Origin: a virus
Direction: 5' to 3' (one strand)
Virus record (IMG/VR): IMGVR_UViG_3300025623_000443
Span: 1 to 49,455 of that record
DNA: 49,455 nucleotides
Shown here: in pieces, positions 34,772-42,518 of the stretch
Numbering within the stretch: the first letter of the stretch is position 1
Layout of the letters: every line of letters begins with the position of its first letter
Translations under genes and position numbers: made by a program
Notes under the pieces: generated by a model
Told to the model about the DNA's origin: nothing
Database searches by the model: none
Seen by the model: only the letters and a program-made list of their open reading frames with translations

Positions 34772-34885
34772 ATGGAGAGTCTGCTAGGGAAGCTCATCGC
34801 AGCCGGCATCGGTCTTGGCCTTGTGGCCGCCGAAGTCGGCATCTTCTGGCTCGGTTCGCTGCTGAAGTCCCTCCTGGGGCTATAG
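34772..34885 (+). CDS. Tiny membrane protein, 37 residues
   Basis: ATG 34772 lies one base after the stop of the previous tiny ORF. MESLLGKLIAAGIGLGLVAA and the following residues form one amphipathic-to-hydrophobic helix with Gly spacing, ending SLLKSLLGL. It resembles small pore-forming or toxin-like membrane peptides in composition only. A strong hairpin with T-rich tail follows 20 bases after its stop. Confidence 0.5.
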   Translation: MESLLGKLIAAGIGLGLVAAEVGIFWLGSLLKSLLGL

Positions 34886-34904
34886 CAGCGGGCTGAGCGT
34901 CTTG

Positions 34905-34926
34905 GGGGGCATGTGCCCCCGTTCTT
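34905..34926 (+). terminator. Rho-independent terminator
   Basis: GGGGGC (34905-34910) pairs with GCCCCC (34915-34920) around ATGT, followed by GTTCTTA. It closes the unit started at 34372. Like two other terminators here it is followed by TTCTTA. Confidence 0.8.
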
Positions 34927-34979
34927 ACGTATATACCCCCTAAACAGCCTCAAACAGGGCCGTACCCCCCCCTCCAAAC

Positions 34980-35011
34980 TGCAAAAATGGCACCTTTTAT
35001 AGGGATAAGAA
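34980..35011 (+). promoter_or_regulatory. Rightward promoter of the shared family
   Basis: TGCAAAA (34980-34986) and GGGATAAGAA (35002-35011) with the same spacing as the 34372 promoter. It drives a structured leader and the 35159 gene. Confidence 0.75.
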
Positions 35012-35013
35012 GT

Positions 35014-35158
35014 ATGAAGGAAGCATTACGCTCTCCTCCCACCCCAAGGCATCCTGCCTTTTGGTGGGATGAACACTTCGAGGCTGGAACCACGGTGCTG
35101 TGGGTCCGTAGGCTTTGGAGTCTTTAGAATACGCCTCATTGAGGCGGAAGGATTCGAT
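35014..35158 (+). promoter_or_regulatory. Structured 5' leader with small ORF
   Basis: The leader of about 145 bases holds a long hairpin (35037-35043 with 35063-35069, and inner 35046-35051 with 35055-35060), a GGAACCAC/GTGGGTCC-type stem near 35085-35106, and a perfect CGCCTC-ATT-GAGGCG hairpin (35132-35146) just before the ribosome-binding site GGAAGG. An ORF of 37 codons (ATG 35014 to TAG 35125-35127) covers the first hairpin. This layout would suit attenuation or translation control; no known riboswitch class is recognised. Confidence 0.5.
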
Positions 35159-35689
35159 ATGTCTCGCCAGTTGGTAATTGGAAATCTTCGCTTCGGCCTG
35201 ACCCCCGCGCGCCAATCGGGCAATGGTGCCCTGGCCGTCGTGGCCCTCGTCACGGTCATCACCGTCGTGGTGGCGGGGGGCGTGTACTACTTCGCCAACC
35301 GCGACACCGCGGACGCCTACGCTCACGCTCATGGCGGTGTGGTGGTGATGCAGGAGCGGACCATCGCCGCGAGCATCAAGCTCATCGAGAAGGCGTTCGA
35401 CAACGCGGTCAAGGCCGTGGCGGCGTGCGAGAAGGCGTCGGAGTCGAAGGGGGACAAGGACCCCTCGGCGACGAGCGTGGCGAAGGCCGCGAACGCCCGA
35501 GACGAGAAGCTCGACGTGCTCGACACCGAGATCGGCCGAGCCCTCGCGCACGCCCCGGACGCCGGTGCCCGCTTCGACGGGTTCAGCCGGACGGCCGCTG
35601 TGAAGAGGGGTCTGAAGGTCCACGGGCGGGCGGCGAAGGCCGTCGCCGCGGGCAAAGCGGACAAGGACGCGGCGAAGGCCGCGGCCTAG
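35159..35689 (+). CDS. Membrane-anchored Ala/Lys-rich protein, 176 residues
   Basis: ATG 35159 has GGAAGG upstream; the frame is open further upstream but that part lies in the structured leader. After a short N-terminus (MSRQLVIGNLRFGLTPARQS) there is one transmembrane helix (about residues 24-46, ending VYYFANRD), then a long helical Ala/Lys/Glu-rich domain with periodic pattern and a basic Lys-Ala C-terminal tail (KADKDAAKAAA). The single anchor plus helical domain resembles a spanin- or coat-like layout, but no specific motif is present. It is the only gene between a private promoter and a terminator. Confidence 0.75.
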   Translation: MSRQLVIGNLRFGLTPARQSGNGALAVVALVTVITVVVAGGVYYFANRDTADAYAHAHGGVVVMQERTIAASIKLIEKAFDNAVKAVAACEKASESKGDKDPSATSVAKAANARDEKLDVLDTEIGRALAHAPDAGARFDGFSRTAAVKRGLKVHGRAAKAVAAGKADKDAAKAAA

Positions 35690-35696
35690 CCGCACC

Positions 35697-35743
35697 CCTG
35701 AGGTGACCTGTCAGCCGCTCCGGCAGCAGGTAGGTCCCTCAGG
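35697..35743 (+). other. Long hairpin in 3' untranslated region
   Basis: CCTGAGG-T-GACC (35697-35708) pairs with GGTC-CCTCAGG (35733-35743), giving 11 pairs with one bulged T; an inner GCCG-CTC-CGGC hairpin sits at 35714-35724. A second small hairpin CAGGC/GCCTG lies at 35769-35783. There is no T-run, so this is a structured RNA or stability element rather than a terminator. Confidence 0.5.
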
Positions 35744-35813
35744 TTCGAGTGTCTTGAAATTCTAACAACAGGCGCCCAGCCTGGAGCCCGCTGATTGCGG
35801 TAGCAAAGGGATA

Positions 35814-35849
35814 AAGAAGAGAGGGCGAGCACCCGCTCCTCTTCTTTTA
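35814..35849 (+). terminator. Terminator between convergent genes
   Basis: AAGAAGAG (35814-35821) pairs with CTCTTCTT (35839-35846), followed by TTTAG; the A-rich left arm would also serve the opposite strand. It separates the rightward 35159 unit from the leftward tail-spike gene ending at 35877. Confidence 0.72.
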
Positions 35850-35860
35850 GCTACACCAAC

Positions 35861-35875
35861 TATTAGCCGCTAATA
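35861..35875. repeat. Dispersed palindrome copy 8 (TATTAGCCGCTAATA), intergenic
   Basis: Between the convergent terminator (35814-35849) and the stop of the tail-spike gene, one base beyond that stop. Confidence 0.92.
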
Positions 35876-35876
35876 A

Positions 35877-38800
35877 TTAGACGACGATGTTGTTGCCTAT
35901 ATCCGGGTTGGTCCCGGCGTCAGTCACTGCGGTGTCAACGATGTTGAACTGCACCACGTTGTCATTCGTAGCGCCACTCAAGTCCACGGTAGCCGTGGCG
36001 CTCGGCCCGGCACCATCGTAAACCAAGCAGTTGTGCACGATGAGGTTGCCGTCCGTGCTTATGGAGATGAGGCCACCAAGCGTGGTGTTACCCATGAGGG
36101 TGTTCTTGTCACCGGTGTTAATCACAATGCCCGAGGTCTCGTTGTTCCGGATGAAGCTTGAGTTGCCTCCGGTGTACAAGACGTTCGCGCAGTGGTTGTC
36201 ACTGATGGAGTGCGCCCCGCCGGCTCCGCCAACCGTGATGTCGCCGGTCATCGTGTTGCCCTGAACGCGGTGACCGATGCCCCCGTTGATGTCGACTGTC
36301 GTGCAGATGTTGTTGTAGACGGAGATGTTGTCTCCCGACGTCACCTGGATTTCATCCGCAACGCGGCAACCCACCACCATGGAGCCATTGGCGCCAGCCA
36401 AGTCAATACCTGAACCGCCGCACACGCCAACGTCACAGTCCTTGACCGACGTGTCCGCGCTGGCAAGGTAAAAGCCTGTGCCGTCCGCCACGACGACGGT
36501 GCACCCCGTGAAGTGGATGTTATCCCCGATAGCCTGAAACCCCATATCGGCTGACGCCTGGACGACGCACCCCACTGCCCGAGACCCGGCACCGTTCAGA
36601 GAAATACCCACAAACCGAGCATCGCGGACCACTACGTTGCTGACGACGACGACCCCGGTAGGGTCAGTCTTCACGCCCATCACGGCTGCGTCAGGCGTCG
36701 TGCGGTCGATATGAATGAGGCAATCGGAGATGTGCACGGACGCGGTAGCCAGGGCGTCGTCTACCTGGATACCGTGCCCCAAAGCGTCAAGCACAGTCGC
36801 GCCGGAAACGACCCCGTGCTGCTGGAGGTCTTCCAGGAAGATCGACGCATCCGCGAATCCCTCAAGGATGCAGTCGCGGACGACCGCGGACTCGGCGAAC
36901 TTAATCTTCACACCGTGCAGGTTATTCGTGTTGTTGTCCGTCCCCGACGCAAGGAACCTGCAGCGCTCCACCAGGACGTCCTCGATATCAACCCCGCCCG
37001 CGCCCTCAACGATGATGCCGGCACCGGTAAGCGCCGTACCCTGGCAGTCCCGAAACCTAATACGGCCGCCTACCGTAAGGTTGCGAAGAGTCGCAAAAGC
37101 GCTCCCGCCCGTAAGCACGCAGTCCTCAACCGACAGGCCGTAAAGGCTCCCGCTACTGGCGTCGAAGACGGAGGCCGTTGGCTCAGCTGGAGTGGCTGCG
37201 GCAGCCGCGGTACCTCCCCAGATAAAGTCGAGCCCCTTAAACTCCAACCCGCCTTTTCCGTTTAAGTCGAACAGCGCCGAGTCGTCTGCAGACCAAGTAA
37301 TTCGTGGGCGGGCCGCGGTGAGCGAGCCCACAGGGCCTCCGCCAACAATCGCGATGTTGTCCACCGGAATAGCCAGGGGTACCGTCACGCCCTTGTTACC
37401 GTCCGACGCCTCCGTCGTTGAGCCCACCACCCTAATGCGCCACGCGAAATTGCCAACGGCTGACGAGCCGGTAGCGTCCACCTGGATGAGTTCAATCATC
37501 CGGAGGGCCTCACCGATGGTGGGAAAGGCGGCGCGCTCGTTATGGTACGCCGCGTCCAGGGCGCCCGCGCCCGTGAAGCTGCCCACGGTGATGTCGATGC
37601 GCTGGTCAAGGCGGCTAAGCGGCTGCGTGTACGCTGCAATCTGGGTAATGCTGGTGGCGTCTGTAGTCACCTTGGCCAGAATGACCCGGCCACCCGAACT
37701 CAGAACCTGCCCCGAGACATCCGCCTCTGCCGTAACCGTCCGCGTAGTTTCCGTCCACACCAAGTACTCGACAGCAGAAGGGGTAATGTCCACCGCCACT
37801 TCCGCCACCGCATACGCGGCGCCGTGCACGTAGACGAGGCACGCCCCAATAGCGGCCTTGAACGGGTTGGTGACCACGTAGCCAACGACGTCCGTGAGGT
37901 CCTCGTCCATCCCCGCATCGAGAACGGCATCAGCCGCGCCCACCGAACTCACCGCGGAGAAGTACCAAGTCCCCGACGCACGCTGAACGGCAATCACGTC
38001 GCCGTTCGCAAGGGGCACACCGTTCTCAAGGTCACCGGCGTCGTGGCGCTTAATCTTGTCGTCCGCCTCGGTGATGGTGAAGTTGAACGCCGACTTCACA
38101 GCCAGACCCAGCGAGAGCCCGGCCGTGGACATCGGGAAGCCAATCGGGTCGCTGGGACCGATGAGCCCGTCGCCCAGCATGCGCTGGCTAGAGCCCGCGC
38201 CCTGGAGCGCCCCCGTCAGCCCCTGCGTAGTGCCTGCCAGTATCGACTTAACCTGCAATGGCAGTACGTTGTGGTCAGCACTGCTGAACGGGATCTTGTT
38301 CCCCAATCCGGTGTGCCCGTCAGAGAAGCCGAATCCTGCGGAGCTACCCGTATTGGTCCAGTGCAGTCGCGCCTGCAGCGCACGTGCCTCGTTGGTCAGG
38401 CCCAGCGTGCGGTTGAGGGCTCCGATGTAGGCTTCGTCGTTAGTCTCGTGCGTACCGAACAGCGCGTTGATAACCGCAGCTGCATCACGGTCGCGAATGG
38501 TGATGGCGTCGACACCACCGCCCTGCTGGCGCAGCTCGATGCCCTCCTTCACCCCAGCACCCGAGGGCAAGAGCAACGTGAGCGGTCGAGACGCATGCAT
38601 CTCAATGAAGCGACCGGCACCCTGGTACCGGGAGTATTGGTCTCGGTCCAGCAGGTTCCAATACGAGTCGTTCAGCCCGCCGGACAGAAACCGGTCGGCG
38701 CCAACATCGTCGTCTAGGATTGGTGCGTGCTCAATGGAGGTGACCCGAAAGGTGTCCCCGCCTGCAGAGAAGCCGGAGCCCTCCCCAACATGGCCACCTA

Positions 38801-40571
38801 CAACAATCGGCGCAGACGACCAGTCATCCTCAGGTGCCCACTCACTGGCCGAGCCGAAGGTCTTGCGCACTCGCTGCAGGACCATCACGTTCCCGGCGAC
38901 TGAGACTATGAGCGCCCGCGTAATCGGCGCGCTCGGCTCGTCCCGGTTGTAGAGCCCCAAGTTCGCACCGGCAGTCGCACCGGCAGCCTCAAGCAGGAGC
39001 GCTCCGTCGTCATTGGTAACGGTGACTTTCCAGAGGTCCTCGCCAAGCACGCGAGCCGTGGGAGCCATCGACGTGTTCACGCCGCCCACAAGGCTGGTGG
39101 CCGCAGCTTGGTTGCCGACCTTCGCGTCCTTCATCCACGTCCGCAGGCGCACCTGCTCCGAGCGGCTCAGCCCAAGACGGGTAGACGGGTCTTCCGACAG
39201 CCCCGGTGCAGCCGACATGCCCTGGCTCTGGAGGCGCTCACGGAAGGTAGAGAGCGTCCGACAGTCCACGCCGTAGTCGCCACCGATGAGGTCGCCGTAG
39301 GTGTAAATCAGCTCGGGGGACAAGGCGAACCCAGGCGGGCTGACGATGTAGACGTTCCCGGCCGCCTGATTCGGGTCGAACCGCACAGGCGAACCAGCGT
39401 GCTCGACCGCGGAGATGAGGGAGTTCGTCGTCGCCTGCGAGTAGAGCCGCGTGCCGTTGAGCAGGCCGTGGTTCTCCACGACGCCAGACTCTTGGTCCCA
39501 CAGGCCGACCTGCCCCGACTGGAGGCTACCTGTGAAGTCCCCGCTGTCGTTGTTGACGCCAACCGCCTTGCCGTCGACCAAGAACTCCTCAGACGAAGAC
39601 GCGGGCAAGAGCCACAAGTCATTGCCGACGATGTACACGCAGTACGCGAAGTTGTCCCGCTCGTCCGCCGTGGAGGCCGCGGCTTGGTTCGGGGGCGTCT
39701 GCCACTCGACCCGGTCGCCTGCAGTGAACTGTGTGCCGTCACCCACAGTCACCTTGTGCAAGCCACCGCGGGTCAGGACAGCCTTGTCCCCTGTGCCGGC
39801 AGCGCCTGTGTCCTCAGACGGCATGACGTAGGCGATGCGGTAGAGCCCTGCATTGCCGCCGTTGGCCGCCTCGACGTAACAGCCGGGGCGTGCATAGCGA
39901 CTGGCGAACGTGGCCGCCTTGAGGCGCACACCGTCGTAGTCCCACGACGAGGCCGCGACGATACCGTTGTCCGAGTTACCCAAGTACGGGGGCAGGTCCG
40001 AGCCGACCCGCCGCATGGGCGCGCACGCCTTCGGGTAACGCCGCGTCGGAGAACCCGTGGTAGCAATCGTGCGAAAGACCGAGCTGGCTCCGCCGCCGCC
40101 CGTGTTGAACCGGACATCGACGGGCTCACGAATCTCCGTGACTCCGTCCGCGTCCTGGCGAACAAGCCGGATGCACTCAGACAGCTGCTCAGCGAACAAG
40201 CCGTGGTAGAGCCACACAGCGGCGGCGTCTATCCCACCGGACGCGTCACCGAGGTTGATGGCCGTCGCACCTTGCGTGACGCCCGCCAGAGCCTCAAAGC
40301 CGAACTGGTCCGCACCACCGTCAGTCTGCTGGGGCTCCAAGAAGTCGTCCCGCAGCACCGGGCTGTCGAGCAGGCTGGCGACGTAGTCATTATTAGCGGC
40401 TAATGCCGAGAGCGCTCGACTGACCGCGTCGTGCGAGAAGTTCTCACCGTTGGTGAACAGCTTCGCGCCCGGCGAGGGCGCGGTGAACGGCGTGCCCGTG
40501 GCGGCGGAAGGAATCGACGTGAGCGCCGTGTGCGCGTTGGTGTTCCCAGCGAGCTTACCGAAGTACTTCAT
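35877..40571 (-). CDS. Tail spike / receptor-binding protein with beta-helix
   Basis: The 1564-residue protein begins MKYFGKLAGNTNAHTALTSI. The N-terminal half looks like a virion-anchoring and adaptor part. From about residue 1110 a long right-handed beta-helix is visible through short repeats such as VVRDCILEGFADASIFLEDL, VKDCDVGVCGGSGIDLAGAN and IVGN/VVGC-type turns, ending in a NosD-like cap with DNIVQFN-type repeats. Such spikes bind or degrade cell-surface polysaccharide. Palindrome copy 9 encodes A-L-A-A-N-N near residue 60, and copy 8 lies just after the stop. No catalytic residues for a specific lyase could be assigned. Confidence 0.82.
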   Translation of the reverse strand: MKYFGKLAGNTNAHTALTSIPSAATGTPFTAPSPGAKLFTNGENFSHDAVSRALSALAANNDYVASLLDSPVLRDDFLEPQQTDGGADQFGFEALAGVTQGATAINLGDASGGIDAAAVWLYHGLFAEQLSECIRLVRQDADGVTEIREPVDVRFNTGGGGASSVFRTIATTGSPTRRYPKACAPMRRVGSDLPPYLGNSDNGIVAASSWDYDGVRLKAATFASRYARPGCYVEAANGGNAGLYRIAYVMPSEDTGAAGTGDKAVLTRGGLHKVTVGDGTQFTAGDRVEWQTPPNQAAASTADERDNFAYCVYIVGNDLWLLPASSSEEFLVDGKAVGVNNDSGDFTGSLQSGQVGLWDQESGVVENHGLLNGTRLYSQATTNSLISAVEHAGSPVRFDPNQAAGNVYIVSPPGFALSPELIYTYGDLIGGDYGVDCRTLSTFRERLQSQGMSAAPGLSEDPSTRLGLSRSEQVRLRTWMKDAKVGNQAAATSLVGGVNTSMAPTARVLGEDLWKVTVTNDDGALLLEAAGATAGANLGLYNRDEPSAPITRALIVSVAGNVMVLQRVRKTFGSASEWAPEDDWSSAPIVVGGHVGEGSGFSAGGDTFRVTSIEHAPILDDDVGADRFLSGGLNDSYWNLLDRDQYSRYQGAGRFIEMHASRPLTLLLPSGAGVKEGIELRQQGGGVDAITIRDRDAAAVINALFGTHETNDEAYIGALNRTLGLTNEARALQARLHWTNTGSSAGFGFSDGHTGLGNKIPFSSADHNVLPLQVKSILAGTTQGLTGALQGAGSSQRMLGDGLIGPSDPIGFPMSTAGLSLGLAVKSAFNFTITEADDKIKRHDAGDLENGVPLANGDVIAVQRASGTWYFSAVSSVGAADAVLDAGMDEDLTDVVGYVVTNPFKAAIGACLVYVHGAAYAVAEVAVDITPSAVEYLVWTETTRTVTAEADVSGQVLSSGGRVILAKVTTDATSITQIAAYTQPLSRLDQRIDITVGSFTGAGALDAAYHNERAAFPTIGEALRMIELIQVDATGSSAVGNFAWRIRVVGSTTEASDGNKGVTVPLAIPVDNIAIVGGGPVGSLTAARPRITWSADDSALFDLNGKGGLEFKGLDFIWGGTAAAAATPAEPTASVFDASSGSLYGLSVEDCVLTGGSAFATLRNLTVGGRIRFRDCQGTALTGAGIIVEGAGGVDIEDVLVERCRFLASGTDNNTNNLHGVKIKFAESAVVRDCILEGFADASIFLEDLQQHGVVSGATVLDALGHGIQVDDALATASVHISDCLIHIDRTTPDAAVMGVKTDPTGVVVVSNVVVRDARFVGISLNGAGSRAVGCVVQASADMGFQAIGDNIHFTGCTVVVADGTGFYLASADTSVKDCDVGVCGGSGIDLAGANGSMVVGCRVADEIQVTSGDNISVYNNICTTVDINGGIGHRVQGNTMTGDITVGGAGGAHSISDNHCANVLYTGGNSSFIRNNETSGIVINTGDKNTLMGNTTLGGLISISTDGNLIVHNCLVYDGAGPSATATVDLSGATNDNVVQFNIVDTAVTDAGTNPDIGNNIVV
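40391..40405. repeat. Dispersed palindrome copy 9 (TATTAGCGGCTAATG), one mismatch
   Basis: Inside the tail-spike gene; the last base differs from consensus. It encodes A-L-A-A-N-N. Confidence 0.8.
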
Positions 40572-40605
40572 GTCAGTTCCACACAGCCTTCTACCGCGTC
40601 CAGAC

Positions 40606-41235
40606 TCATAGACGTAATTCCCAGTTCACCCGCAACACCGTGTTAGGCGTCACGGGTATGGCCGAGAAAGTGTTGTACGCCACCAACCGATTCACATCGG
40701 TCGGCGTCACCAAAGCCGGGTTGGCCGTCGACAGGTAGAGCCCCGCCTCAGAGACAGGCGCGTTCGTTCCAACGAGGATGCCCGACGTGTACGAAGTGCT
40801 CAGGGCGTAGGACACCTCCGACTCGACGAAGTCGGCGATGAAGGCAGTCCGGAAGTCCCCGGGAAAGAACACGTTGCTCGGGTAAGACTGGTCGAGCACC
40901 TTCTTCAACCACGTCTTGACCCCGCCACCCGTCTGGCTGACAGGGATGGGGTCTTCGAGCGCGGTGACCGTAACCGTCTCCGGCTGAGTGTTGGCGAAGT
41001 TGGCGTCCGTCTGAAGGGCGCCTCCGCAGCCCAAGCCGATATACGCCACCTTCTCCGTTGCGTGCGGCGTCGGCGGGTCGACCGAGTAGTCCGACGCGCC
41101 GAGCATCTTGGCCAGCCACGCACGGCCCGTGTTCACGAAGACGTTGTGGGACTCACGCGTGTGCGCCAGGACCCCGTCCTCGTAAGCGCGGACCACGACG
41201 TTGGCAGAGATGTTGAAGTTCTCTGTGAGCTTCAC
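40606..41235 (-). CDS. Probable tail/baseplate protein, 209 residues
   Basis: MKLTENFNISANVVVRAYED starts a beta-rich protein with GRAWLAKMLGASDYS, PHATEKVAYIGLGCGG and a C-terminal VTPNTVLRVNWELRL. This pattern (an N-terminal 'NxFVNxGR' loop followed by YIGLG) is familiar to me from uncharacterised tail or baseplate-associated proteins of large phages. It lies between the spike gene and an HNH endonuclease in the leftward tail operon. The function is inferred from position. Confidence 0.68.
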   Translation of the reverse strand: MKLTENFNISANVVVRAYEDGVLAHTRESHNVFVNTGRAWLAKMLGASDYSVDPPTPHATEKVAYIGLGCGGALQTDANFANTQPETVTVTALEDPIPVSQTGGGVKTWLKKVLDQSYPSNVFFPGDFRTAFIADFVESEVSYALSTSYTSGILVGTNAPVSEAGLYLSTANPALVTPTDVNRLVAYNTFSAIPVTPNTVLRVNWELRL

Positions 41236-41256
41236 TTGAACGCGCCCCTCTCAAAA

Positions 41257-41781
41257 TTACGCAACATGAGCCCAACTCCTACGCAAGATGATGTTGCGGG
41301 CCTGAACATTCGTGACACCGTACTGCCTACCCAGCTCTGAGTAACTCAGCTTACCTTCAGGGCAGCTCCCGGGCTTTCCCCACCCATGCTCAGCCCAGTC
41401 AGCGCGCATCGCTAGAACGACAGCTTCGGTGAGCTTCACCGTGTTGGAGATGTCAGAGCCGCAGGCCGTACGCTTCTTGGCGTCACGGTCACTCATGTTG
41501 TCCGCGGGAGTACCCAACCACAGGTGGTCCGGGTTCACGCAACCGGGGTTGTCACAAGCGTGGCCGACGAAGAGCTTCCCGGGCTTGCGCCCGTTGCCGA
41601 ACTCGAAGGCCAAGCGGTGCGCCTTGTACGTCTTACCCCTGAAGCTGAGTCGGCCATAACCCTTGGTGTCGTGGCCACCCTCCCAGGTCCAGCAGTCTCC
41701 GGGGTTGTTACCGGGGGCTGCTCGATGCCGGAAGCGCGCCTCCAGAGATAGCTTTGCCCACCCGTCAGGTCGTGCCCCCAT
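41257..41781 (-). CDS. Free-standing HNH homing endonuclease
   Basis: ATG 41781 overlaps the stop of the upstream M15 gene (TAATG), giving 174 residues; the frame is open further but would overlap that gene. The sequence has CWTWEGGHDTKGYGRLSFRG, then HRLAFEF, then GHACDNPGCVNPDHLWLGT, the typical HNH pattern with two Cys pairs as in SPO1-like endonucleases. The C-terminal part has a helix-turn-helix look (SYSELGRQYGVTNVQARNII), common in homing endonucleases for DNA recognition. It is a selfish element inside the tail operon and need not serve the phage. Confidence 0.9.
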   Translation of the reverse strand: MGARPDGWAKLSLEARFRHRAAPGNNPGDCWTWEGGHDTKGYGRLSFRGKTYKAHRLAFEFGNGRKPGKLFVGHACDNPGCVNPDHLWLGTPADNMSDRDAKKRTACGSDISNTVKLTEAVVLAMRADWAEHGWGKPGSCPEGKLSYSELGRQYGVTNVQARNIILRRSWAHVA

Positions 41782-42515
41782 TACTTCCAGACCCCCGAAT
41801 ACTCCATGTGCATGTCGTCCGGCGTGCTCCACCGACCGCCCCACGCCCAGCCGGCTTGCTCGAAGGTTTCGACAAAGCCCATGTGCTTCCGCAGCATGGT
41901 GTCAGTCTTCCCGTACCCGTTGAGCCGTGCGTCGAAGTCGACCGCGATGCCCCAGGAATGCCTGGACAGCGGCTTCGTCGGATTCCACATCATGTGGCGC
42001 GGGACCCAAGAGCCAACCCGCTCGGGGACGTAGCCCCCGGCGGCGCAAGCGGCCCTGAACAGGTCAGCGAACCCGACTGCAACCTTCTTGTTCAGCCAGA
42101 CATGCCGACCGATGTGGAGGTCTACCTTGACGATATTGGCATACGACCAACTCTTCGAGATGATGATGCCGCCCTTTTGGGCGGGGTTCTCCTTGTACTC
42201 GAAGTCGCCGTAGGTCCGCTTGACCACGTCCCTAGACAAGAGTGTAGGGAACGCCGACTCGGGGACCTCGACAGCAGACGGGACGACCGCTTCAGGTGCG
42301 ATACCGCCTACCAGCGACTCAATGACCGAGCGGGTCATGGGGCCGCACAGCGAGTCGACTGTGAGCTTGTGTGCCTCCTGGAACTCCCGTGTGCCAAGGC
42401 CGACGAGGTACACCAGAGCGTCCTCGCTCAGCTCCTTGAGGGCTACCCGGTTGTACGCGTCCGCGTTCACCACGCTTGTTACCTCTGCAATCACATCCGA
42501 GATTTCAGACAACAT
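41781..42515 (-). CDS. M15 family peptidoglycan peptidase (endolysin-like)
   Basis: The 244-residue protein has an N-terminal helical segment with EFQEAHKLTVDSLCGPMTRSVIESL, like a peptidoglycan-binding repeat. The C-terminal M15 domain carries SRHSWGIAVDFDARLNGYG (zinc-binding His and Asp) and PDDMHMEYSG (third zinc His). M15 enzymes cleave peptide bonds in peptidoglycan. No signal peptide or membrane segment is seen. Being inside the tail operon it could act in lysis or in DNA entry as a tail enzyme; both are possible. Confidence 0.87.
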   Translation of the reverse strand: MLSEISDVIAEVTSVVNADAYNRVALKELSEDALVYLVGLGTREFQEAHKLTVDSLCGPMTRSVIESLVGGIAPEAVVPSAVEVPESAFPTLLSRDVVKRTYGDFEYKENPAQKGGIIISKSWSYANIVKVDLHIGRHVWLNKKVAVGFADLFRAACAAGGYVPERVGSWVPRHMMWNPTKPLSRHSWGIAVDFDARLNGYGKTDTMLRKHMGFVETFEQAGWAWGGRWSTPDDMHMEYSGVWK

Positions 42516-42518
42516 ACG

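Noticed and set aside
34612-34977. Leftward ORF of 121 codons
   Set aside because: It runs against two small rightward ORFs and a terminator and lacks a ribosome-binding site; its composition is Arg/Pro/Ser-rich.
35733-35765. Possible tRNA because of a GGTTCGAGT T-loop-like string
   Set aside because: The flanking bases do not form the 5-bp T-stem and no anticodon or acceptor stem could be drawn; the region folds better as the 35697-35743 hairpin.
35799-35815. Another promoter because of AAAGGGATAAAGAAG
   Set aside because: The TGCAAAA-like box is absent at the right distance, and the A-rich part is the left arm of the terminator.
37542-38717. Rightward frame over the tail-spike gene
   Set aside because: Arg/Val-rich shadow translation opposite a clear virion gene.
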